From Galeruca laticollis (lineage: Eukaryota > Arthropoda > Insecta > Coleoptera > Chrysomelidae), in contig OY998175.1 in the NCBI GenBank assembly GCA_963921935.1, positions 205,670,655 through 205,734,654 of the forward strand: a DNA stretch of 64,000 nucleotides, in the 5' to 3' direction. This document shows, in pieces, positions 22,141 through 31,330 of this stretch. Below the pieces are notes generated by a model that saw only the letters and a program-made list of their open reading frames with translations, did not search any database and was not told the DNA's origin. Every line of letters begins with the position of its first letter. Position 1 is the first letter of the stretch. A program made the translations under genes and the position numbers.

Positions 22141-23470
22141 CGCATATTAAAACCCCCGTATAAAAATACTAATTGACTAATCAACAATAAACCCTCAGAT
22201 GAACAAATAAAATAGATATGTTTGGTTTGACTTTTTCCTGCCCCAAACATTGAGACATTCTAAGCTCACTTGCGGGACACTTCCACTGCTTTCCCATATT
22301 TACAAATCCCCTTTAGTTGCGGGAAAAAAGGAATTAGAAGTTTAATTGAAAATTTGTTAAAAAGTTATGCGAATAAAAAAAATCATACTAATTTCTGTAT
22401 TTGAGTCGCTGCTTTTAAAATCAATTAATAATAATCGAATTTTATTTAATAAAGGCATGTTCTTATATGAATTTTAAACAAGAATTTGTTATATCCTTAG
22501 ATACATTCATGGTTATAACTAAAAGTGACAACATTGCTCAAAATTTCAGTACATGTTAATGTGTCAACAGTAATCTATTTAGTAGTTTAGTCCTTGTTCA
22601 ATTACCATATAAAGAAACATGAAAATATCGTCAGAGAGTCATCGATGATCATTTTAAATACGCCGTAGTATTGTAGTAAATAATGTCAAACGTGGTATGT
22701 TTATACTAGCGCCATTACGACTAGAGAGTAAACATTTAGTTTCTTCGTTTTGATGTGTTTTTCAAGACTTTTTAGTGTGGAAATGAACTTTTAAGTTAAT
22801 TAATTTAATGTTTTCGGATTATCATGGTTCGTCGGTGCCAAGTTTGTCAGAAAAACAGCATAAATTAGCAATGTCATGTATCTACAATACCATCCCCACT
22901 TTTTATAATTCACTCCTATTTCACAACTGGCATTTAGAATTGTTGGCCGCAAAAATAAACGTTTTTATTAATGAATAGCCCTCTCTATGTTTATTATTAC
23001 TCTCAGAATAAACCCTATATTCACTAATATCCCACATCCCACGACTATATTTACAAAATAAAACATCACCCATTATACCCTCATGTACATCCACCGTACA
23101 CCGGTAGGCAACCTTCCGTACGAATCACAGATCTCTGAACATTTGTAAAAGAAGAATGAGCAAGGCTATGACATATGGCAAATCAGCTGTTTGATTCGAA
23201 TAATGGAATGTTGTTTACATTCAATAGTACATAATATAACAAATTTCACTCTTTTTAAGTGTATATTCAGATTACTGTAACTATTCTACTGAGTGTAATT
23301 ATTACCTTTACAATATTATTCCAGTTGGTGCTGAACAAAGTGACGGCCAGGCTATTGAATCACTGAGTTAATGGTATAACTAGAAATTGTTGACATACGA
23401 AGCTAGTCTGATTTGATATTAAGGTAGGAATGTTTATTTAATATGACCAAAACTGCATGATTGTTGTCTT
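22141..23470. other. Unassigned region
   Basis: About 1.3 kb without a convincing gene. A short reading MVRRCQVCQKNS starts at 22824 and recalls the first residues of a THAP-type zinc finger, but a stop follows at once. A GAGAG...CTCTC inverted motif sits at about 22060-22085, at the edge of the preceding remnant. Confidence 0.4.
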
Positions 23471-23473
23471 TCC

Positions 23474-23790
23474 ATGCGACAGATCTATAGTAACGAGGAA
23501 AACCGTAACACGATTCAAGTGCAACTTCGTCAAGTTATTAGACATTATCCAACAAACTGTCAAGGTTTTGTGGAACCCAAAAACGTAATTGCACCAATTG
23601 GCCAAAATCCCGCCATAAATCCAGAACCGATAGTTTCAGACCTAGACAAAAGTACCATCGATATGATATTGCTGAAGAAAATTATCAAACAGGTAATCAT
23701 AGTTTTGAAAATTCGGTTGAAATTTCTATGAATCAAAACCAATATGAAACCGATAATTATTTAGTCGATACGTCTATGTAATTTATTTTA
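23474..23790 (+). pseudogene. Possible Gypsy-B gag C-terminal remnant
   Basis: An open frame (23474-23731) and an overlapping shifted one are rich in Asn, Gln, Arg and Pro. The shifted frame reads SRFCGTQKRNCTNW and then HHRYDIAEENYQ-type sequence, as expected near the nucleocapsid end and gag-pol junction of a 17.6-like Gypsy. There is no complete zinc knuckle. Support comes mainly from position, between a gag piece and a protease piece on the same strand. Confidence 0.35.
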
Positions 23791-24087
23791 AATCCGTCTG
23801 TGTCATTCAATAACACCGAAAATGAAATATTTTCAAGTTCTTGTACAATGGATTTACTACATATTGTCATATATAATACCACGAGAGTGAAAATTTTGTC
23901 GGAAAAGTTTTTCGATTGTCATGAAAGTTTGTTGCTTGGCAATTTTGCTAATAACATTTTTAACAAAACCACGAGCCGTCAGGCGAGTGGTTTTGGATTA
24001 AATGTCATGAGCAAAATTACCTAAAAGCAACAAACTTGAATACGACAAGAGAAAAATTTTACCTTACAAAATTTTTCGTATTCGACA

Positions 24088-25617
24088 TGACTATTTCACG
24101 AGAGAAAAACTGAAAAATCATATGTTTAAACGTTTTATTTATTGCAAACTTCAATTATACAAAACCAAAAAAATAATAACATTATGAAAAAAAAATTACT
24201 TATTTATGTAAAAAGTACAATTATTATAATTGTACGTCGTAGCATTATTTTGGGGGTTGTTGCATCATAACCTGTGATGAATTTAAGTTAGAAACTGAGG
24301 ATTCCTTTTCTTTATTTTTATCTTCTCGGAAGTTCTCTATAAGTTGGAAATGGTGTTCTTCATTTAATTGTAAACATGGTTTCAAAGAATGGGCAGAAGA
24401 ATGTCCTGTAAGCTCAATTACTTCTTGTTCACCAACTCCTTCTTTTGCTAATACAGATATTGCAGAAGTTCTATGTGAATGATTGGTTATTTTTTTTTGT
24501 GTCTATACCAATTGATTCTGCCGATATTTTCGTCCACTTTGAAATTGTATTAATTCCCAATGGTGAATTTTTGTACCATATTCCTTTCTCCCAATTTGGA
24601 TGTACTGTTAAAAATAATCTTGTTGTTGTTAGATAAGGATTGGATTCTCTTTTTTCAATAATTATTAAAAATAAACGAACAGGACACAAATTGTTGTTAG
24701 CATTATTTCTTACCAGCCACTTACTGCCAGATAAAGCTTTTGATCCTCCTTGTGTCGTTTTGGAAAAGATTGGATTATATTCTACCCTGCCAGTAAAATT
24801 ACCTTTATTATCATATTCTTTTTTAAAGTAATTAATATTACAATTAGCAGCTTCATTTCCACGCCATGCTAATTCGAACGAACATAAATGAAAAAACTTT
24901 TTTTGTAACCCATCAGGATTATCTTCAGCCATTTCCATTAATTCTTCTTTGGTAAACTTCTTTTTCTGGTTTCAGGTTCAGCCTGAAGCTTTTTACGTTT
25001 TGTATCCCTGGCCAATCTAGCAAATTTATAGGTAATATCTTTAAATGGATCAATTTTGATGTTAAATTCTAGAAAATATTTTTCTTGAACCATTTGAGCA
25101 GTCGTATTCCAAAGTGTTTTCACACTAGCTTCAGTATAATCAGTTCCATCTCTTTTTTTCATGTTAAAACCATAATCTTCAAGATTTTTTGCTATAACTT
25201 GTTCAGAAGTATCCTTTTCTAATTTATAATTACGTGCGTCCAGAAACATTCTAAACTGTTCCCACGCAGACTTTTTTGTCTTCATTGTATTTCGCGGTAT
25301 ACTTTGCTTAATTGCACTCTCTATTTCATTTATTGAGTTATTTCCAAATCTTGTATAATTCATGTTAATAATACTTATTTGAATTTTTGAAACAGTTTTA
25401 ATAATTTTTAGACAGTTAAATAAATAAATAAACAACTTAGTTTCCTTAGAAACCACTAACAAAGATTTTATATTGAATTTTATCACAGAGTGATAGAATT
25501 TTATACACATAGATTTGATATATTAAACGACAAAAAATTGTCGCGACAAGACAAAAAATTGCCAGTTCAAAACCTTCAAATTTTGTCAGTTATCAATTTA
25601 CTCTAGTGAAATAGTCA
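24088..25617 (-). mobile_element. Crypton-type tyrosine recombinase element
   Basis: A tyrosine-recombinase gene lies on the minus strand. It is bordered by a 12-bp inverted repeat, tgactatttcac at 24088-24099 and its reverse complement at 25606-25617, and the similarity extends by a few bases (gagag/tagag). Classical Cryptons lack inverted ends, so the repeat may belong to the host sequence. Immediately outside the right edge the Gypsy-B protease begins, so the recombinase appears to sit between Gypsy-B gag and protease. Confidence 0.6.
24245..25363 (-). pseudogene. Tyrosine recombinase (DUF3504/Crypton family), inactivated
   Basis: This enzyme class cuts and joins DNA through an active-site tyrosine. 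From ATG 25363 the N-terminal part (SIPRNTMKTKKSAWEQFRMF, then YTEASVKTLWNTTAQMVQ) matches the SAM-like N-domain of DUF3504 proteins such as ZMYM and KIAA1958 relatives. After a frameshift near 24950 the catalytic part runs through FELAWRGNEAANC (the Arg box), GGSKALSGSKWLV and WYKNSPLGINTISKWT. A second frameshift lies in a T run near 24490. The end reads TNHSHRTSAISVLAKEGV and LTGHSSAHSLKPC: the H..R and GH motifs are present, but the nucleophile position after SLKP is Cys (TGT), not Tyr. Confidence 0.8.
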
Positions 25618-26460
25618 CAGAAAATCCGCCTTTCAAATTATTGATAGATTCAGGTCATAAATCGAGAATGTTAAGCCCGGCAATTGTAGAAAAATATTTT
25701 CCCGTATGCATGTAGGAAAGGAACGAGCTACATATAAACCCAAAACTCCTGCATTTGTTGAAGTTTGCTCCAATATTGATTTGAAATTTATCGTATATCA
25801 GTTTCATAATCATTCCGATGGTTTATTGGGTTTAAACGAATTACGCAATTTAAAATTTTTTGTAGATTTTAACACAAATTTGCTGATAAATATTTTTATA
25901 AAGATTCCATTACTTTATGAGTTAGATAGAAATGAGTCCAATATTTCTGTTGACGCTAATGAAATATTATCCTCGCAAGTTCCTGTAAATGAGATAACCG
26001 TAAAATGAAAATATATGATCTTTATTTTCCCGAAACTTTGATTCTCTCGTGATGGTTTTGCAAAAGCAGAAATCAGAAATAACACTGATAAAAGAATTAA
26101 CATTGTCTTGAAACAAACTATTCAAGTAATTCCTCATACAGAATGCCAAAGAAACAATTTTGTAATCTCCCATGTGGACGACATTATGCAAAATTTTGAT
26201 AATACTGAATTAGTTGAAGATATTGAAAACTTAATTATAACAGATAACTGGAATTCAGAAGAAAAACTTGCAGTTCGTGGTTCATGAAATGATTTTTCTG
26301 ACATATTCTATAGAGAAAATGAGGAACTGAGCTTCACAAATCAAGTAAATCACATCATCAAAACCATAGATGAATGTCATGTGTATACTGAATCGTATAG
26401 ATATCCATATGTATTCAAAGAGAATGTTCAACGACAAAATCGTAACCTTAGAGTTACACT
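25618..26460 (+). pseudogene. Gypsy-B protease and start of reverse transcriptase, inactivated
   Basis: The aspartic protease motif FKLLIDSG comes first (about 25630-25660), then LSPAIVEKYFP. A shifted frame follows with VYQFHNHSDGLLGLNELRNL, the second protease strand region of 17.6/297-type Gypsy. Around 26330-26440 the linker to the RT reads NHIIKTIDECHVYTESYRYP, then YVFKENVQ, the recognisable entry of the RT domain. Several frameshifts and stops lie between. The RT palm is not here; it resumes at 31331. Confidence 0.75.
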
Positions 26461-26639
26461 ATTGTATGTCGCATTTTTGTCGATTATGAGTTTTTAGAAT
26501 TAAATAGTTGTATGTGCGTTGAACCGTGTCACTACCCAGCACCAGATATCCATGGCATGTTCTGATAGTCTTCGATTTGGAAGATATATATCCAAATATT
26601 ATAGGGTTATTCTGGGGATACCTAGAATATCTGTGGGTA

Positions 26640-26760
26640 TACCTTAATCGAATATTCAATGTAAGTCCAGTTGGAATATCCTCAGATTATTCTTTTTAGA
26701 ATATTCCAATCAGATAGTTTTAAGAATATTCTATGATTATTGATTTCTGTTCAAACGATA
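26640..26760. repeat. Left subterminal GAATATTC cluster
   Basis: Four gaatattc-like palindromic motifs in about 120 bases (cgaatattcaa, ggaatatcc, agaatattcca, agaatattcta). The right end of the same candidate element has a matching, longer cluster. Confidence 0.5.
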
Positions 26761-27659
26761 TTTCTGTTCCATGGGCATGCGCCAGTAGTTGCAGTTGACA
26801 ATTGACGGTAACGACCAGGGAAAAATGGCGGTTCGACCATCTTATATAGGTTATTGTTATTGGTGAAATAGTAGTAGTATGACTAATTATTTTCGATTGT
26901 TAATTAATTAATAAAGTTTTTGCCACTGTGAAGTTGTTTAAATATATTTCTACGGTGTATTCTATGCTACTGGTGGAACTAATACATACGACCTCACGCA
27001 CCAAAACAGGTACGTATTATTGTATTTTTTTAATGCCTGTTGATTTATCAATGCATTTTTTCGAAAATTATATCGATCTGCTGCTTAAACTTCCAATAAA
27101 TGATGAGGTACACTCTAAAGAAGTTGAGTCAGCTTTGCTGAATAGAGAATCCTATGAATTTTTTGAAAGTTGAACATTCAATATTATATCCAAATCAAAA
27201 TGAAACTGCCTTGAAATATTGGAGTATTTATGTGTTACTTTTAATATTTTAGTGCATGAAAATATTAAAATAATTGTTGAATTCATAAATTTTTGCAACA
27301 AAATTAATGGATAAATGTTTTTAATTGTAGGTAGAGTAGAAATTACTCTCGTTGCTAAAGGTACAGCAAAATTCTATTTTCTCAAGTAGTTTCACGTAAA
27401 TATGTTACCGAGATGTATGCTATGAGTTCCTTAATGAAATTGCCTATAGTTACCTCTATTCCTTTAATTAATTGGGATTAATTAGAAAGCTCTACACAAC
27501 TGGTATTCTGATAATTCAAACTAAAATTAGTTCTGCCATTTGGCAAATAAAAGATATTGTTGGTCAATTGTCTACTTTCAGACATATGTATACTGTTCAC
27601 ACAGATGAAAGCGGTATTTTTGTTCGTTTGTAATAACTTTGCTTATAAGCCGTAATTGT

Positions 27660-27893
27660 TCACTTTTTAAAACTTATGAGATTAATTTCCAAATTAAGAC
27701 AATTTTATGGTGTACCTCTGGCAAGATTGGAAGGTACTTATTTGCAACAATATACTAAAAGATTGGTGCAAAAAATCCTGACAGAGTATCTAATGGAGGA
27801 CTACAGTATGCATGGATATAAAGAGAAAAATGCTTTGGAAAAACAAAGCTCTTTGAAGCAGTAGTAGGTATAATCATGTTATTTTATTTTGGA
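27660..27893 (+). pseudogene. DUF4806-like C-terminal fragment, frameshifted
   Basis: The frame from 27676 reads MRLISKLRQFYGVPL and then RLVQKILTEYLMEDYSMHGY, with a shifted continuation FGKTKLFEAVVGIIM. The order 'R...ILT.YLM..YS..G.K.K..F..T.L..AV' matches my memory of the DUF4806 domain, an uncharacterised module common in insect multicopy genes. A one-base shift near 27840 separates the halves. An open frame at 26928-27173 upstream may be another exon but has no motif. No function is known, and I assign none. Confidence 0.4.
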
Positions 27894-28174
27894 ATGTACA
27901 TGTAAATCAATTTAATATATCATGTACAAGAAACAATTAACTTCTAATCACTATTTTGTTTGGAATATTTTGCTTTTTACTTGTCTCCTACAAGACGTAT
28001 TTCTTAAATTACATGTTTGATGTTGAACTTCATCTTTTAAGTTTCAGTTTTTGGGATTATATTTCGATGGTTATACATACATATACAAAAATCACAGTTG
28101 AATAGAAATTGCTTATTAACAAAAAATAAACGGTTTTCGAAGATTAAAACTAAATTTTCCGCATCCGTGGCTCT

Positions 28175-28885
28175 GAACAATATTCTATAATAAAACTGTC
28201 ACTTGTATACACTTCAGGGATGTATCGTGCTAACAAACCGAAATTTATCCAGAAATAACCAAAAATGTAGTATATCTCGTCAGCTGAAAATCAGTAGGGT
28301 ATATCTGTGAGACACCTTGAACAATATTCAATAATAAAATTGGTCACTTGTGTACAGTCTGGAGGACAGATCGTGATAACAAACTGAAAATTCTCCAAAA
28401 ATTACAAAAAATTGGTACTTCAATACGCTGTATTGACTTTAGTGAGCTGAACATTGATAGGGTTTATCTTTTAAGCGCTCGGAATAATATCCAATCATAA
28501 CATTCATCACTTGTATATACTCCGGAGGCTGTATCGTGTTAACAAACTGAAATTTCTCCAAAATTGACAAAATTGTCGTACATAAAGTACGATTGCACCT
28601 GTTGTACTGGCTCTGGTGAGCTGAAAATCAATAGGGTTCATTTGTGAGATGTTCTAAATAATATTCAATCGTAAAATTGTTGACTTGTTGTACTCCGGAG
28701 GCTGTATCGTGGTATCAAACTGAAATTTCTCAAAAAATATCAAACATTTCGTACTTCAAGTACCATAGCACCCGTTGTACTGGCTCTGGTGAGCTGAAAA
28801 TCAATAGGGTTAATCTTTGACATGTCCTGCACAATATTCAATCATAAAATTGGTGACTTGTTGCACTCCGGAGGCTGTATCGTGC
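28175..28885. repeat. Tandem array of ~145-175-bp units
   Basis: The landmark (g)aacaatattcaatcataaaa starts near 28175, 28319, 28482, 28656 and 28829, giving periods of about 144, 163, 174 and 173 bases. Each unit then has gacttgt..actccggaggctgtatcgtg, aaactgaaatttctc and gtgagctgaaaatcaatagg. Divergence is moderate. Later units are longer, with an added gtaccatagcacccgttgtactggct stretch of about 25 bases. It looks like a small satellite-type array inside the candidate transposon. Confidence 0.8.
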
Positions 28886-29516
28886 TAACAAGACATGTAA
28901 CGAAAAGTGGCCGACGACAACGACAACAACGACGACATACACACAGGATTTTTTTTCTAAAAACCATTTTTTCGTGTTGTTGTTGATGGAAATCGTGAAA
29001 ATATTTTTCTTTTTTCAAAATTCCAACTTTTTTGAGTGTGAACCAATACTTTTCTCGCATATTAGATAGGTTGGGCAAAAAAGTAATATAATTATTTTAT
29101 TGTTTCAGATGCCGTCCAAAAGTTGGACAAGAACATAACAAACAAGGAAGTTTTATTGAAAACAGGAATTTTCATAGCCAAATGTAAGGAATGGCAGAAA
29201 TCGGTTTCAAAAAGTGTCGTTGAGTATGGGGGAAGTCAGTGAATTTTGTAATCTCTTATTTGAAAATTATGTTGGTTTCAGTTGTTATGAGGTATATCTT
29301 ATATTTATGTATGAATAAATATTTCCCGTAATTTAATTTTTTCAATTATAAATATCTTTTCCTCTATATACAATTCGAAATTCTGCGAGATTCCTTAGAT
29401 ATTTGTGAGATATATACCAGGGAATACTGTATCATGGTACTCCCCTGTTCTCCTTTAGTTTCAGAGAATATTTATTTAAATTTGAGACATCCCCTTTGCT
29501 TACTGAAGGTCACTTA

Positions 29517-29853
29517 TGTCCATATCAATTATTATTTTCCTCTTCCACAGGGAGTGATACCAGCTTCCGATTTTCAAATGGAACACTCTGTATATTATTA
29601 CATGTTCGGTTAGGGATGATCCTAAGGAATACCAGGATACCAGGTTTGATGGTGATATCTCCAAAGACTACGGAGAGATATCGCCAATTAATTTCCCCAT
29701 AATCTCGATGAGTGCGAGAGAGTAGCTTTCCCTGTCGGGTAATTCTATTTTCTCTCACACTAATGGAGCTTATGGATAAAATAATTGGCGATATTGAACC
29801 AAAGTTGGTATCACTTCCGGTGGAACAAGAAGTTGGAAAAGAATTGATATGTA
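29517..29853. repeat. Two-level foldback structure
   Basis: The outer arms 29521-29566 and about 29796-29848 are inverted copies (catatcaatt..., then gtgatacca). The inner arms 29677-29712 and 29752-29796 are also inverted copies (gatatcgccaatta, then catgatct-like and gagagag). The open frames across it on both strands are by-products of this symmetry. Confidence 0.55.
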
Positions 29854-30044
29854 TAATACTGTCTTTTTTTTCTCGTTTATTGGCTTTGGGAGTTGGATCC
29901 CATTCAGCCACGAAATATTCTACAATACTGTCGTTCATTAAGCATACAGGATCTCCCAAATTTCAATCAATTATCTTTGAAACTAAAGATGAGAAGGAAG
30001 GTGCACTATGATTCAGTGTCACTCGATCAACAGATATCATCCAT

Positions 30045-30385
30045 ATTGGGATATTCTACAAACATTTGAAATTTTGCTATATAAGTTCCACAGATATCCT
30101 TATAATATTCCTAATATTACTTGGATATTTGTAGAATATGCCTATTGGAATGTTCTATGAATGTTCTGGATTATTTCGCTATATACATTAAACAGATATC
30201 TTCAGAATATCCTTGAATATTCCTTGGAAAAATTTATAGAATATTCATAGAATATTCAATAAATTCCCCAATTTTATATTCCATAAAATATTCGAGAAAG
30301 AATATAAATATTTAGAGTGGGTCAATAGAATAATACTATATCCAAAAACGAATATTTTTAGTACGTCCATTGAATATCTAGTGCT
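30045..30385. repeat. Right subterminal GAATATTC cluster
   Basis: About ten gaatattc-like motifs (for example ccttgaatattcc, agaatattcat, agaatattcaa, cgaatattttt) in 340 bases next to the right terminus at 30394, mirroring the left cluster. Confidence 0.55.
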
Positions 30386-30394
30386 ATCTGGGTA

Positions 30395-30799
30395 CAGAGT
30401 TTCAACATTCTAACTCACATCCTTAAACGTATGCAACCAGAAATACATAGTTGTATCGAGATCGAATCAGAATTACAAAGTGGTATAAGACACTTACCAC
30501 TTTGTTATAGCAGAAACTGAAAGAGATGTTGATAGAGTACTACGAACAATTTTGTTACTCTAAAACCAGACCTTGCGCATATCGTATCAAAAAATAAACA
30601 CTGTGAAATTAATGCAATAAAGAGCATAGTGCTGCCGTGAATAATCTATGATAAGAGTTTAAGATATAACTTTCAAGGAAGTGTTAAGAACATGAGGATA
30701 TATCATTTAAAATAAAAAAGAGTGAGGTTAGGTTAATTTTATTTATCATAAAGTTTTATACTAAACTTTTAATATTTTCAAGACGAGATCTTGAGTGAT
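30395..30799. other. Spacer, nothing recognised
   Basis: Sequence between the candidate transposon and the next gene fragment, with no readable family. It could hide decayed Gypsy-B sequence, but I cannot show that. Confidence 0.4.
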
Positions 30800-31330
30800 A
30801 TGGATAGCCATTCAAGCGATTCTGAATTTGATAACAAACTACTTGCTATCTTAAGGTAATACTGTTTGCTAATGTATTTTAATTTTGGGTTTATAATGTA
30901 TGTATGTTGTTACTTTTTAGGACCAAGATTATAAAAATTGAACCTGCTGCAGCTGCTAGAAACCTAGAAAACTACCCAGAAATGCTAACTGAGTTGGACG
31001 AATATGATTCAGACATAGACAAAGAATATTTAGCACCAGAAGACACGTCTAAGACCGCATTTTCTGATGAGTCCTTCCAGGATAATGCATTTCAATTTGC
31101 TCAAATTACCTTGTCTAGTGATGCGAATGCAAACGTTAATGCTGATAATGCTGTTGAAATTAGCCCCAACTACATTTCCTGGATCATTGAAACGAAAGAG
31201 AGTAAGAGAACCAGAAACTTGGAAATGTAATGTTAAAAAAAGTGCACATAGTGCTGGTAAAGAATATGTCTAGATTAGAAATAAGGTAGTCCCTGTGAAT
31301 CGTATAAAGACACTGAGAGACTGCAGGAAT
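30800..31330 (+). pseudogene. Fragment of an uncharacterised arthropod multicopy gene, N-terminal part
   Basis: Exon 1 starts at ATG 30800 (MDSHSSDSEFDNKLLAIL) and ends at AG|gtaat near 30855. Exon 2 follows the acceptor ttttag at 30921. The acidic N-terminus (LDEYDSDIDKEYLAPEDTSK) leads, after a one-base frameshift near 31165, to a basic block KRKRVREPETWKCNVKKSAH, then SAGKEYV, a TAG at 31271-31273, and RNKVVPVNRIKTLRDCRNN. The same KRxRxPExWxxNVxK...GxxYVS block occurs in the gene at 63374. It is a widespread insect family of unknown function, possibly transposon-derived. The fragment is cut off at 31330, where Gypsy-B RT begins. Confidence 0.5.

Larger units (their letters stand above)
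26533..30394. mobile_element. Candidate ~3.9-kb DNA element with CCCAG termini
   Basis: The left end, TACCCAG then caccagatatccatgg (26533), is repeated inverted at 30394-30367 as TACCCAG, an extra atag, then cactagatattcaatgg. TA lies outside CCCAG on both sides. Inward from each end come dense clusters of gaatattc-like motifs (26640-26760 and 30045-30385), as in transposons with repeated transposase sites. The interior holds a DUF4806-like frame, a ~170-bp tandem array and a foldback. No catalytic motif is seen, so the superfamily is unknown and the copy may be non-autonomous or heavily decayed. Confidence 0.5.

Noticed and set aside
22824..22870. MVRRCQVCQKNS as a THAP start
   Set aside because: A stop follows immediately, and no Trp or C-x2-H part can be found downstream.
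28175..28885. CRISPR-like appearance of the repeats
   Set aside because: Units are long, diverged and contiguous without unique spacers, in a eukaryotic context; it is a satellite-type array.
28842..29078. Cys-rich minus-strand frame (VCRRCCRCRR)
   Set aside because: It arises from a cgacaacgacaa-type simple sequence at the edge of the satellite array.
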